The notes beneath the pieces are model-generated. The model worked only from the letters and a program-made list of their open reading frames with translations, was not told the DNA's origin and searched no databases. Source: JAKZVK01 sp965248255 (lineage in GTDB: Bacteria; Acidobacteriota; Terriglobia; Bryobacterales; UBA6623). From it: a DNA stretch of 64,000 nt. Where the stretch lies: contig CBDFIW010000003.1 of the NCBI GenBank assembly GCA_965248255.1, positions 186,001 to 250,000 of the forward strand. Reading direction: 5' to 3'. Shown here piece by piece: positions 15,549-26,600 of the stretch (position 1 is the stretch's first letter; every line of letters starts with the position of its first letter). The position numbers and the translations under genes are program-made.

Positions 15549-16622
15549 TCAAGCACCCGTTTCCAGCGCTTGCAGAATCCCTTTGATGTAACCGAACCCG
15601 AAGGCGAATGCCTGTCTTCCGAAGTCAGGGTCATCCGGGTGCCGCGGCATGTGATCGGGCATGACCATGTAAGGGTAGTCCACTTCGTATAGGGTGCGGG
15701 CGACCTCAACCATGTTCATGTCGCCCTCGTCGGGCCAAACCTCCATGAACTCATCCCGCCGTCCCTTGATGTTCCGGAAGTGAATATTGAAGAGTTTGCG
15801 GCGTTCCCCGAAATAGCGGATGACGTCATGGATCTCGCGGTTCGGGTCTTGCAACATCTCGGCTGTGCTGCCGAGACAAAGATTCAACCCGTGATAAGGA
15901 CTTTCGTGCATCGAGACAAACTTCTTGAGACCCTCCGCCGTGCCGAGAACGCGGTACACACCGCGATAACCTTCCGGCGGGACGCCGGGGTCGTGGGGAT
16001 GGCAGGCGATACGAACCTTGTTCTCGTTGGCGACGGGCACAACGCGCTCCAGGAAGGAATCGATCCGTTCCCAGAAGACATCCGCCTCGATACGTCCCGC
16101 CTCGGTCAACTCACCTACTTTTTCTTTCGCATCCTCCCAGCGCCATGTACTGTAGCGTGACCCACCACGACCGGGCGTCGATCCTGTGCGCTGCATGCTG
16201 AGAAACGAAAGATTGTACTTGACGGCCGGGATGCCGGCTTCGGCACAGTCGGCAACGAGCTGCTGCATGCCTTCGACCGCCCGATCCCGCGCCGCTCCTT
16301 CCATCACCAGGTCGCGACTGCGGATACCGCTCGGAACAACGAAATCAAGCGTCACGCCGTGCTCCTCGCACATCTCGCGGGTCCGTTTCAGAGTTTCTAC
16401 AGACCAGAGCTCTTTAGAGGAGGGTGAGTACCCGGCGATGTGCTCTACTCCGTGACGCCTGAAGTACTCGAGCATCTCGGGAGTCGTCGGGTTCCTTTGC
16501 GTACCGACGTACATCCGGACAGGCTTGCGCGCGGAACCATCCCGCTCAGGCGCTGGTGACTCTCCCGGGGAGCAGGCGGTTAGCGAAACCGCGGCGGTGG
16601 CGGCGAAGTCTCGACGAGTCAT
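15549..16622 (-). CDS. uxuA-like: Mannonate dehydratase family protein with export signal
   Basis: 357 residues. The body is a clear UxuA-type xylose-isomerase-like TIM barrel: IACHPHDPGVPPEGYRGVYR near 207, NLCLGSTAEM, LFNIHFRNIKGRRDEFMEVW, DEGDMNMVEVARTLYE and YPYMVMPDHMPRHPDDPDFG. UxuA dehydrates D-mannonate to 2-keto-3-deoxygluconate in uronate breakdown, using a divalent metal held by Cys/His/Asp residues, which are all present here. Unusually, the N-terminus is MTRRDFAATAAVSLTACSPG, a Tat-like signal ending in a lipobox-like LTAC. Export or lipidation of a normally cytosolic enzyme is the odd feature. It may belong with the propeller genes upstream on the same strand. Confidence 0.87.
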   Translation of the reverse strand: MTRRDFAATAAVSLTACSPGESPAPERDGSARKPVRMYVGTQRNPTTPEMLEYFRRHGVEHIAGYSPSSKELWSVETLKRTREMCEEHGVTLDFVVPSGIRSRDLVMEGAARDRAVEGMQQLVADCAEAGIPAVKYNLSFLSMQRTGSTPGRGGSRYSTWRWEDAKEKVGELTEAGRIEADVFWERIDSFLERVVPVANENKVRIACHPHDPGVPPEGYRGVYRVLGTAEGLKKFVSMHESPYHGLNLCLGSTAEMLQDPNREIHDVIRYFGERRKLFNIHFRNIKGRRDEFMEVWPDEGDMNMVEVARTLYEVDYPYMVMPDHMPRHPDDPDFGRQAFAFGFGYIKGILQALETGA

Positions 16623-16819
16623 TCAATACGGTGTGCTAAATCTCAAATCGGCTGAAGCCCGAGGACAAGACCCGCACTAGTCGTCAGCTTATCCACAGGT
16701 CCGAGAGACTGTCAATTGCAACTCTTCTCTGAGGCAAGGCGTGCGGCAAGCCCTGATTCGCCAAGGTCCGCAGCCGTAGCAGACTGCTTGGGCTCAGTTT
16801 CGGCCCGTTCGGCCGGCGC

Positions 16820-18321
16820 TCATCTGCTGATGAACCGGATGGCGTAAAGATGGGCGTCTTTCAGTTCGAAGCGTAACCGGACCGGTTCGCCCGCCAGCTT
16901 GCCGACGTCCGCTCCCGCCTTCCACGAAATGATGCGGTCGAGCTGGTCGCCGCCCTCGTCTTGAATCTCGACACGAAGCGAACCGCCGGCAGAGGTGGCG
17001 AAGTTGATCGCCAACCGTCCACCGGCAAACAAGAGTGGCTTGGTAAGCAACTCGCCCCCCCCAGTGACGAATGCACGGAAACGAAGCCGTCCATGCGAAA
17101 CGTGTAACGGCGGAGTCTCCGTGGAGCTTCCTGCCGGGCGTTCTCGGCGACGTAGGTCGACAGTTCGCGAGGAGCGCCGTCGAAGCCGGACTCCGTTTCC
17201 ACCATCCCCAGTGCCTTGCTGCTGCTGCCGTAGAACCAGGCCCCGCTGCGTTGAATACCGGGCGGGATGATCGCTGCCGGAAAAACGTCAAAACGGCGTC
17301 CGTCACGGCCGGCCATGAACAGCACGTCAGTGACGGCGGTGCCGAGCCGCGTCGGTCGACCGCCACGGACGTTTTCGGCGGCCAGTTTGCGACGCTGTTC
17401 CAGATTGGGTAGCGCGTCCGTCGAGGCGGTCCAGCCGCGGTCGATGTAGCGCATCGGGAAACCCAGCAACAGGTGTGGGGCGCGGTGATACGGCTGCACG
17501 CCGTTGGTGTAGAACTGGTGAGCAGACGCGGGATCGGCCGGGCGCTCGCCGGTGCCGTTACGGCCCGGGTCATAGTTTAGCCACTCCGCGTCGCTCCAGT
17601 TCACGAGGTCTGGCGATACGGCAACGCGGACGTCGCGCCCGTCAGGAATCTTCGGGTCGCCGCGGCGATGGTCACGCCAATAGGCTCGATACTCCCGACG
17701 CTGCCCATCCCAAAAGATGACGTTTTGCGAGTCGAAGTTGCCCGTCAGCGGCAGCGGCTCGTCCCTCGTCTTCGCCCAATGAATACCGTCGGCGGATTGA
17801 AACAAGGTAAGCCCGACACGGAACAATCCACCCACCGATTTGTAACGGGCTTCGGGGAGGCAAGCCGGATTCTGGTCACGCCAAGGCGTGATGTTGTGCG
17901 AGGTAGCGCCTTGAAGAACGATGTCGTTTCGTTTCGAACCCTGAAACTCGACGATTCCCAATTCCGGTCGTGTCCAGTGGATGCCGTCTTGGCTCTCGGC
18001 GTAGCAGGTGACCTGTCTTATGTCACGCGGGCCCTCGCCATCGGGCAGTGCCCGGTAGTACATCTGATAGAGATCTCCGTCCTGGAAAACGGTGACGTAG
18101 CCAGGACCTTCCGCCTCCCAGGGGCGGTCGAGTGTGAGGGACACCTCCTGCGGCTGCGGCCGATGTACGACGAGCTGAGCGTTCTCGAGACGCTCAATCA
18201 GGTGCCGGTCCACGAACAGTTCGCGCCGCGATCCGATGTCGATCGCGTCTGCCGCCGAAATAGCGAGGGGAAATGCAAACGGCAACAAGGCAAGCAGAGA
18301 ACGTCTCATGGTTCCTATCAT
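16820..18321 (-). pseudogene. Secreted beta-propeller protein, frameshifted at a G8 tract
   Basis: The main frame (18321 down to 16861) encodes a signal peptide (RRSLLALLPFAFPLAISAADA) and a GH32-N-like propeller: RRELFVDRHLIERLENAQ, VTVFQDGDLYQMYYRAL, CYAESQDGIHWTRPELG, ALGMVETESGFDGA and YTFRMDGFVSV. After FVSVHSSLGG it goes out of frame at eight Cs (Gs on the coding strand) at 17055-17062. One more G would continue it into ELLTKPLLFAGGRLAINFA, a beta-sandwich ending YAIRFISR with a stop at 16820. The paralogue upstream has the matching intact tail, so the intended product is about 500 residues. The disruption may be a sequence error or a slippage-prone tract. The gene starts inside the stop of the preceding gene (4-base overlap). 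Confidence 0.75.
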
Positions 18322-19982
18322 CCTGTGAACTGAAACGAGTAGAGTTTGCAGGACCTCATGGCCACGTGCAGACGGATGGGAGTCCCCGCAAGGTCGCCTA
18401 CATTATTTCCAGAACTCCAACGAGCGGGTGCGGCAAGGCGGTTGCGGTCAATGGGAAGCGCTTCGGCGAGCGAGTAGCCGGGTACGGCCTTTCCTTTTTC
18501 GTCCTGAATCTCCACGCTCAGGTAACCGAGCGCCGAGGCGTTCATGTTCAACTCGAGGCGCTCACCCGAGAACACCAAGGGCGGCGTTGTGAACGCTCCC
18601 CCACGCGGACCAGCGTCGGCCGAGACAAACCCGTCCAGTCGCTGAACGAGACGAAACAGACCACCCTGGGGCAGACTCGCGGACTCACCATGAGTGCGGG
18701 CGGCTCCGCCGTAGTATTGGTACAGTTCATCACCTTGTCGCAAGAGGCCCAGTGCGGGCCACTGCAGCGATGACTCGGGGCTGCCTACGAGACCAAGAGA
18801 GATGTAGGGGCGGCGGTCGGGACGCGTCCAGTGAATCCCGTCACGGCTGACGGCCAACTGCACATCCTGGATGCCGTCGTTCTTCTTCGTCCCACCGGGG
18901 AACTCTAAGTTCTTGGCGTTGGGCGAATAGCCCCAATGGCGGTAGTTGGCCCACAGCGCCAAGTACACGTCTTGGGCGTATGGATACTTGATCACAGGGG
19001 CCATCTGCACATCGGTGTGCGGCGGGTCTTTCTCATCGCAGGCCATCACCACGTCATACGCTTCATGTTGGCGGTAGATGAGAGGCTTTTCGGACTTGGT
19101 TGTGATTTCTCGGTACGGCCAGGGCGCCTGCATCGGATCGTCTAGCTCGATGCGGCCGACTGCTCGGCCGGGATCGAAGTATCCCACCTTGCCGCTTGGA
19201 TCGGCCTCGTAGAGCTTTCGGGCCTTATCCACGAACATCACCTTGTCGTTGAACCACATCGGGCTGTCGCGCGGGGCGTTCTGACTGGAGAGGCGCAGAT
19301 ACACGACATACTTCCCGGTGCGCTCCTCATACATCAGCTGATTCAGCGAATCGTGGAAGAACGGTGAGACCGTTTTGGTGAGGCGCTTCCAACGGAGCCC
19401 GTCCGGACTGGTCAGTAGCTGCAGACCGCTGGCCGGACCTGCGAGGCCCGATCCTGACTCGCTCCAAAGATCGTTACTCCAGATGAGCCCGAGCGACTTG
19501 TAGCGGTGCTCGGGAGGAGCCTTGGGATCGCGCATGACCGAGGCGGTCGTCCCCGGCATCACGAGGTTATTGCCTTTGTGGCCGTGCCAGTCGAACAGGT
19601 TGACGTTCTCGCGTTTCCAGTGGATTCCGTCCTCACTGGTCGCGTAGCACAGATTAAACGGGGTGGAGCGGGTCTGCTTGTCGTAAAGCCCGACGTAGCC
19701 GCCGTACCACATCTTGTACGCGTCGCCTTCCTGAAGGACGGTGGCGTACCCGAGTCCACGCTTCTCCCAGGGCGTCTTCGGAGAGAGGATTTGGCCCGCC
19801 TTCACTGGCGGATTCACGGTCAACTCAACGCCGCGCCGGTCGGCGAAGAACCGGTCGTCGATGAAAAGCTGTTTAAGGCCGGGCTCGAGCCGGATCGCCC
19901 TCTGATGCTCCTCGCCCTCGCCGCTCGCGCCGCCGGCGCGTAGTCTTGTCGCTGCGAGCGCCAGCAGACTCGTGGATTTCAA
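18318..19982 (-). CDS. Secreted beta-propeller protein with C-terminal sandwich domain
   Basis: 554 residues, probably exported (MKSTSLLALAATRLRAGGAS is a weak signal). It is a paralogue of the next gene. Shared marks are LKQLFIDDRFFADRRGVELTV, YATVLQEGDAYKMWYGGYVG, LCYATSEDGIHWKRENVNL, RYKSLGLIW, LLTSPDGLRWKRLT, LAVSRDGIHWTRPD and RLDGFVSADAGPRGGAF. The C-terminal sandwich LVFSGERLELNMNASALGYL...VEIQDEKGKAVPGY...LAGTPIRLHVAMRSCKLYSFQF is complete here. The layout (glycosidase-like propeller plus sandwich) suggests carbohydrate binding or hydrolysis outside the cell, but no catalytic triad could be assigned. Its stop overlaps the start of the paralogue by 4 bases, so the two are co-translated. 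Confidence 0.75.
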   Translation of the reverse strand: MKSTSLLALAATRLRAGGASGEGEEHQRAIRLEPGLKQLFIDDRFFADRRGVELTVNPPVKAGQILSPKTPWEKRGLGYATVLQEGDAYKMWYGGYVGLYDKQTRSTPFNLCYATSEDGIHWKRENVNLFDWHGHKGNNLVMPGTTASVMRDPKAPPEHRYKSLGLIWSNDLWSESGSGLAGPASGLQLLTSPDGLRWKRLTKTVSPFFHDSLNQLMYEERTGKYVVYLRLSSQNAPRDSPMWFNDKVMFVDKARKLYEADPSGKVGYFDPGRAVGRIELDDPMQAPWPYREITTKSEKPLIYRQHEAYDVVMACDEKDPPHTDVQMAPVIKYPYAQDVYLALWANYRHWGYSPNAKNLEFPGGTKKNDGIQDVQLAVSRDGIHWTRPDRRPYISLGLVGSPESSLQWPALGLLRQGDELYQYYGGAARTHGESASLPQGGLFRLVQRLDGFVSADAGPRGGAFTTPPLVFSGERLELNMNASALGYLSVEIQDEKGKAVPGYSLAEALPIDRNRLAAPARWSSGNNVGDLAGTPIRLHVAMRSCKLYSFQFTG

Positions 19983-20235
19983 CCAGCCTCGTCGCGAGAA
20001 TCGGTTTCCTTCATAGCATTCTTCTCCAACAGGATGAGTCTGTCGAGTTCAAGTGGTTGTGGCGGTCGCGTATTCCAATACCCAGATACCCCAGTTACGC
20101 CCGCTTCCCAGCGGCCTCCATGGTCAAGATTCTACTGGGGGCACTGGCCCAGTGGATGAGTCCGTAAGTTTCCCGTAAGAAGCAACCAGCCGTACCAGCG
20201 TAAGATGTACGTGGAGGTAAGGGAGAACCTACGCC

Positions 20236-23200
20236 TTGACTTCGACCCTTCCAGACGGCGACGCGCCTGCCAACGCTGGTTCGACCAACGTTCCCGAGGA
20301 TGCGGTTCGCCAACAACTCGAAAAGGTTGTATCGAGCAGCGTTTTGGCTCCGTCGCGGCGCCTCGTGCGTTTTCTGCGCTACGTGACGGAGCGCAGCCTC
20401 GAGGGCCGCGCCGAGGAGTTGAAGGAGTACACGATTGGGTTGGAGGTGTTCGACCGAGACGCGTCCTACGATCCTCGCATCGACACCATCGTTCGGAGCG
20501 AAGCGCGGCGCCTGCGGTCGAAACTCAAGCAGTACTACGACACCGAGGGCCGCTTCGACCCGATCGCCATCGACCTGCCGAAGGGCTCCTACGTGCCGGT
20601 CTTCCGAAGGCGAGACCCTCATGCAAAAGGTGTGCACGAGGGAAGCTCGATTGCCCACTACAAGCTGATTCAAAAACTTGGACAAGGAGGTATGGGAGTT
20701 GTCTACAAGGCCGAGGACACGAGGCTCAAGCGAACCGTCGCCCTGAAGTTCCTCGCACCGAACGTCATCGAAAGCGCGGAGCATCAAGCCCGCTTCGTTC
20801 GGGAGGCGCAGGCGGCAGCGGGTCTCGACCATCCCAACATCTGCACGGTTTACGAGATCGGAGAAGCCGACGGGCAGACCTTCCTCGCCATGGCGTACAT
20901 CGACGGCGTAACGCTGCAGGAGCGGGTCGAGCCGGGACCGCTGAAACTCGGCGCCGCTCTCGAAATCGCCAGACAGATCGCTGACGGTTTGACGGCGGCC
21001 CACCGCAAGGGCGTAGTGCATCGCGACATCAAGCCGGCCAGCATCATGATCACGGAATCTAACGGAGTCCAAGTCAAAATCACGGACTTCGGCTTGGTTC
21101 AACTGGCCGGCTGGTCGAGACTCACCGGCGAGAGATCAGCGCTCGGCACGTTACCGTACATGTCCCCCGAGCAAGCCCAGGGTGAGGAAACCGATCGGCG
21201 TACTGACGTTTGGGCCCTGGGTGTCGTGGTGTATGAGATGCTCACTGGCCGGGTGCCTTTTCAAGGAGAATACGAACCGGCCGTCGTCTACTCCATATTG
21301 CACGAGGACCCTGAACCGATCACGGGCTTGCGCTCGGGGGTTCCGATCGAGCTTGACTGGATCGTTTCCAAGCTCCTGGCCAAGGACCGTGAGGAGCGCT
21401 ACCAGCATATGGACGAGGTCACCGTCGACCTTATCACCCTTCGGAAGAAACTTGAGACCGGGAAGACCACAACACTGCCTTCCGGTCGGCTCCTGAGACA
21501 AGACAAGGCTCCCGGGAAACAGCTGGGGCAGCAGTCCCAGCAGGCCGGGACGATGCCGGCGGACCTCACAGCCGAACAGGACGGGGGCGCGCCAAGCCCC
21601 GAAGCAGCTGCTACCCCATCAGCCGACAACCCCCCCCGTGCAACCGCATTGGCTGGGCCGACGCATTAGCGTTCTGTCGGCTGCGATGCTGACCGCCGCC
21701 GCCGTGTTGCTTGCTGCGGCTGTAACGTGGAACCTCCGCTCCGGCCCGGAGCCACCGCCGCAGGCCCCGACCTACCGCATGAACCGCCTCACGTGGGACG
21801 CAGGGCTGACTTACCAGCCGGCACTGTCGCGCGACGGCCGACTGATGGCTTATGCATCGGATCGCGGGACGGAGGGGAACCTCGACATCTGGGTGCAGCA
21901 GGTTCCCTACGGCAATCCGATCCGGCTCACCGACAACGAAGCGGACGATCACGACCCACACTTTTCGCCCGACGGGCTGACGGTGACCTTTCGCTCCGAG
22001 CGGGGCGGCGGCGGCATCTACACCGTCCCCGCTCTGGGCGGCGAGGAACACTTGATCGCCGCGCAGGGCCGAAGGCCGCGATTCTCGCCCGACGGCAGCC
22101 AGATCGCCTACTGGACCGGCGAATCGGCCTTCGCCTTTAACTTCGCGAAGATCTACCTGGTCAAAGCCACCGGCGGCACCCCCCGAGAGTTCCAGCCCGG
22201 CTTTGACTGGATCAGCCATCCGGTCTGGTCGCCCGACGGGACTCAGCTTCTTTTCTCCGGCGCGACAGACCGTAATTTCGACTGGTGGCTGGCGCCGGTC
22301 GAGGGCGGTGAGGCGGTTGCCACCCACATAGGTGAAGGGGGCCCTGTTCCGAGCAGCGGGAACCTGATTCCCCTGCGGTGGCTGTCCGACGACGACCGAA
22401 TCCTGTTCAATGCGTACCTGGGGAATTTCAACCTCTGGCAGGTTCGCCTGTCGAGGGAAAAGTCCCGGCTGATCGGCCCGCCGGAACGGCTCACGACCGG
22501 TTCGGAATGGCACCTGTATCCCTCGGCGGCAAGGGGGCGGATCGTCTTTTCGAGCATCCGCGAGAACAACGACATCTGGAGCTTCCCTCTGGATGTGCAA
22601 GCCACAAAGTCACAGGCCCGCCCACGCGGCTGACCACAAGCGGAGCGGGAGACCACATGCCGTCCCTCTCGGCCGACGGCACGAAGCTTGCGTTCGTCTC
22701 GGGCCGCAACGGCAGCGACGACATCTGGCTCAAAGACCTCGCCGGCGGGCGCGAACGGGCCCTTACCTCGACTCGCTATGGGGAAAGCAAGCCGGCGATC
22801 AGCCCTGACGGCAAGCAGGTCGCTTACCGCGCTACGGAGAGTCGCAATCCGGCGCTGTTCGTTGTGGCTACCGAGAGCGGAATCCCCAAGATGGTTTGCG
22901 CTGGCTGCTTCTACCCCTGGGCGTGGTCGGCGGATGCCTCGCGTTTGCTGTTTGGTCTTCAGCCGATGCCGCCCACCGTGAGTCTGCTTGATGTCGAATC
23001 CGGAGCCCAGACGGAGGTGGTCAAGCATCCCGACGAGGGTCACGGCCTGTGGTCGGCCGCGCTGTCTCCCGATGACCGCTGGGTTGTGTTCCATACCGAC
23101 AACACACCGCTGACGCGCCAAACGTTTGTCGCTCCCTTTCGCAGTGACGGGCCCGTCAGCCGGGACGAGTGGATCCCCATTACCGACGGGTCGTCCCTCG

Positions 23201-23475
23201 ATGGCGAGCAGCGCTGGTCGCCGGACGGCAATGCGATCTACCTGCTGAGCGAGCGTGACGGATTCCGCTGCGTGTGGGCCCAGCCGCTGGATCCTGTCAC
23301 CAAGCGGCCGGTGGGTGACGCAGTTGAGGTGCACCATTTCGGCCGCGCCCAGCTTTCGCCGCTGCACGTCCACCCCCCGTACGTCGGGTTGTCGGTGGCG
23401 CGGGATAAGTTCGCCATCACGCTCGCGGAAACCACCGGCAACATCTGGAGGATGCGGCCCCTGCGTCCGCGGTAG
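20236..23475 (+). pseudogene. Ser/Thr kinase-TolB propeller protein, broken by two frameshifts
   Basis: A TTG start at 20236 (GGGAG upstream) begins a frame with three parts. Residues about 22-118 form a domain marked by RRLVRFLRYVTERSLEGRAE, LKEYTIGLEVFDRD and YDPRIDTIVRSEARRLRSKL. A protein kinase follows (GQGGMGVVYKAED, VALKFL, HRDIKPAS, TDFGLVQL, SPEQ). Next come a transmembrane segment (LSAAMLTAAAVLLAAAVTW) and PD40 repeats to 23475. The frame breaks at a C8 tract (21630-21637; seven Cs would keep frame) and again near 22600-22605, where one missing G would join FPLDVQATK to VTGPPTRLTT. The parts in order are 20236-21669, 21638-22633 and about 22600-23475. The catalytic loop has Ser where Asn is normal (KPAS). 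The intact paralogue is at 55415-58114. Confidence 0.82.
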
Positions 23476-23695
23476 GCCCTTTCGGGCACTTGTCTCATGG
23501 CTGCCTAGCCAGGCGCTCAACCCTCTTTATTTCAACGTGTTCTCCTGATCTCCCAAAGGTGAGGAGGGCCCATCTCACCGTCAGAAACGCACCCCTTACT
23601 CCTTCCAGAGCAGTGTCCGCTCATAGACTCGACCCATGCCAACTAGGCAATGGAGGAATCGAGCAATGAGACGGAGTCAGTAGCAGAATCCACGG

Positions 23696-26600
23696 ATGCA
23701 AAGCACAAGGTGCGCCCGTCTTGCCGGCGTACTTGCTCTCTTGGCGGTCTTCCCGGCGACCGCGCCCGAGGTGGCCGGTCAGACCTGGCCTGATGCGGAC
23801 CGCCAAGCCCGCCAGACGATGCAGCACGGGTTTGGGCACATGCCCCTCTACTTCATCGAAAATCGAGGGCAGGTCGGCGACGGCCCAAGCTACTACATCC
23901 AGGGTCGCGACAAGACCATCTACTTCACAACCACCGGAGTCACCTTCGAGCTCAACGCCCCTTCGGGCTTGAAAGCCAGGCGCGGCCAACGCTGGGCGGC
24001 GGACCTGGATTTCATCGGTGCCAATCCGGATGCCCGGCCCGAAGGGAAAGATCCGACGCCGGCAACTATCAGCTACTTCCGGCGAAGCGAGCAAGCCGAC
24101 ACGACCGGCCGGCCCACCTACACTCGGCTGCGGTATGAGAACCTTTGGCCCGGCATCCACCTGGTTTATTCCGGCGAGGGAAAGCAGCTCAAGTACGAGT
24201 TCATCGTCGATCCGGGGGCGGACCCTGCCCACATCCGGCTGGCCTATCACGGAGCCGAGGTCTCCCTCAATTCGTCGGGCCAGTTGGCAGTCTCGACGCC
24301 CCTTGGCGGCTTTGAAGACGACCGGCCGGTTGCCTTTCAGCGTGCAGGAGTCAGGCGGACGGAAGTGGATGCCGCTTATGACGTTGCTGAGCGAGCGGAC
24401 GACGGAACCGTGGCCTACGGCTTCCAAGTGGGCGACTACGACCGCGGCCAGACACTGGTCATCGACCCGGCGGTGATCGTCTATGCCGGATTCCTCGGGG
24501 GCTCGGAAGACGACGCCGGCAACGACATCGCCGTCGACGCACAGGGCAACGTCTACATCGTTGGCAACACGAATTCCCCCGAGCAGAGCTTCCCCGTGCA
24601 GGCGGGTCCAAGCCTCAGGTTCCGCGGCGGTGGCGCCTGTGTTTTCGGACTGCCCTGCGGAGACGCCTTCGTGGCCAAGCTCAACCCGGCCGGCGAGTTG
24701 GTGTATGCGGGTTACATCGGGGGCGACGGAATTGACACGGGAGCCTCGATCGCCGTCGATAGCAGCGGCGCGGCCTACATCACCGGCTCGACGACCTCTC
24801 GGGAAACTAGCTTCCCCGTCAAGCTCGGGCCCGATCTGACCTACAATAGCGCTGCGGTGCTTCTTAGGTTCGACGCGTACGTCGCCAAGATCGACCCTAG
24901 CGGAACGTCGCTCGTCTACGCCGGGTACATCGGCGGCGCCGAGAACGACAACGGCACCGGGATCGCTGTCGACAGCTCGGGGAATGCCTACGTCAGCGGC
25001 AATGCGAACTCGCCGCAGAGCAGCTTCCCTGCGAGGGTGGGCCCCGACGTCACCCACAACAGTTTCACTCCCAACAACCAATCGACCGACGCCTTCATCG
25101 CGAAGGTCCGGGCCGACGGCACCGGGCTGGTCTACGCGGGGTACATCGGGGGCGTCAGCGGAGACACCGCCGCCGATGTGGCTGTGGACGATACCGGCAG
25201 CGCCTACGTCACTGGGACAACGTTCTCGCGCCAAGACACATTCCCATCCCTGGTCGGGCCCGACACGACCTTCAACGACGGCCCGCTCGACCACAACGGC
25301 GACGCGTATATCGTCAAGGTCAACGCGGCAGGTACCGGCTTCGAGTACGCAGGTTTCATCGGCGGCAGAAGCAGTGATCTCGGCGCGTCGGTAGCGGTCG
25401 ACCACCTCGGCAGCGCCTACGTCTCCGGACAGACGACGTCCGACGAGAACAGCTTCCCGGTCGCGGTCGGCCCGGATTTGACCTACAACGCCGGCGGCGA
25501 ATGTCCGTCCTTCCCTTTCAATGCGCCTTGCACTGACACGTTTATCGTCAAGGTGAAGGCCGACGGCACGGGGTTCGACTACGCCGGCTACATCGGCGGA
25601 ACGAATAACGAGTCGGGCCCAGTCGCGGTGTTCGGCAACGGCGGCGTCGCCGTCGATCACTCGGGCAACGCCTACGTCACAGGGATGACCTTCTCGACGG
25701 AAGCAAGTTTCCCGGTGACACACGGCCCCGGCTCGGTCTTCAACGAAGCCACGTGCGGCTCGTTTCCATTCCAGGGGCCTTGCGACGAGGCGTTTGTTGC
25801 CAAGGTAAAAGCCAACGGGACAGCGCTTGACTACGCCGGTTACCTTGGCGGGAGGGGTGCCGATCGAGGTAACGGCATCGCAGTGGACAGAGCAGGCAAC
25901 GCCTACGTCGTCGGGACGACCGACTTCACCGCGGCCGGCTTTCCGGTTGCGGGTGGGCTGGCACCGACGCTGGGTGGCGGCTCCGATGCTTTTGTCGTCA
26001 AGATCAGCTCCAGCTCGGACACCCATGAGATCACGGGCGTTTTCGACGCGGCTGGCTTTCAGAATCCCATTTCGCCCGGCGCCATCGTGGCGGTGTTCGG
26101 TGACTTTGCGGAGCGGACCCAAAGCTCGGACTCACTCCCTCTTGCGACAACGCTCGACGGCTTCTCCGTCACGTTCGACGGGATCGAGGCTGCCCTGTTC
26201 GGTGTCTTCGGGGACGACGCCGGGCTAGGCTTCCACCAAGCCAACGTGCAGGTTCCCTGGAACCTTGACGTCAGCGATCGTACCGTCGAGGTGCGTGTCC
26301 ACTGGCAGGACGCCTCCGGCGAGGTCTGGAGCGGACCGTTCCAGGTCGACGCCGCTCTCTCTTCCCCCGGCATCTTCACCTTCGACTCGGGCGGCGGCCC
26401 GGCGGTGGTGCAGAACTTCAGGGTGGAGAAGGGCGATGTGATCCCAAACTCCTTCGCGCAGCCCGAAGGCTCGATCCAGGACGTCGCAACTCAACCGGCC
26501 CCGATTGGCGGGGTCATCACGATCTGGTCGAACGGACTCGGACCCGTGACGGTTCAGCCTGCGACAGGCGACGTACCCGGCGGGGGTGCGGAGACCACCA

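Noticed and set aside
20095..21102. Minus-strand frame of 335 codons over the kinase gene
   Set aside because: Antisense shadow of the kinase domain; no start signal or family features.
23621..26122. Long minus-strand open frame (833 codons)
   Set aside because: Antisense of the SBBP protein; the repeats on the coding strand create a long mirrored frame rich in Arg, Val and Asp without any recognisable domain.
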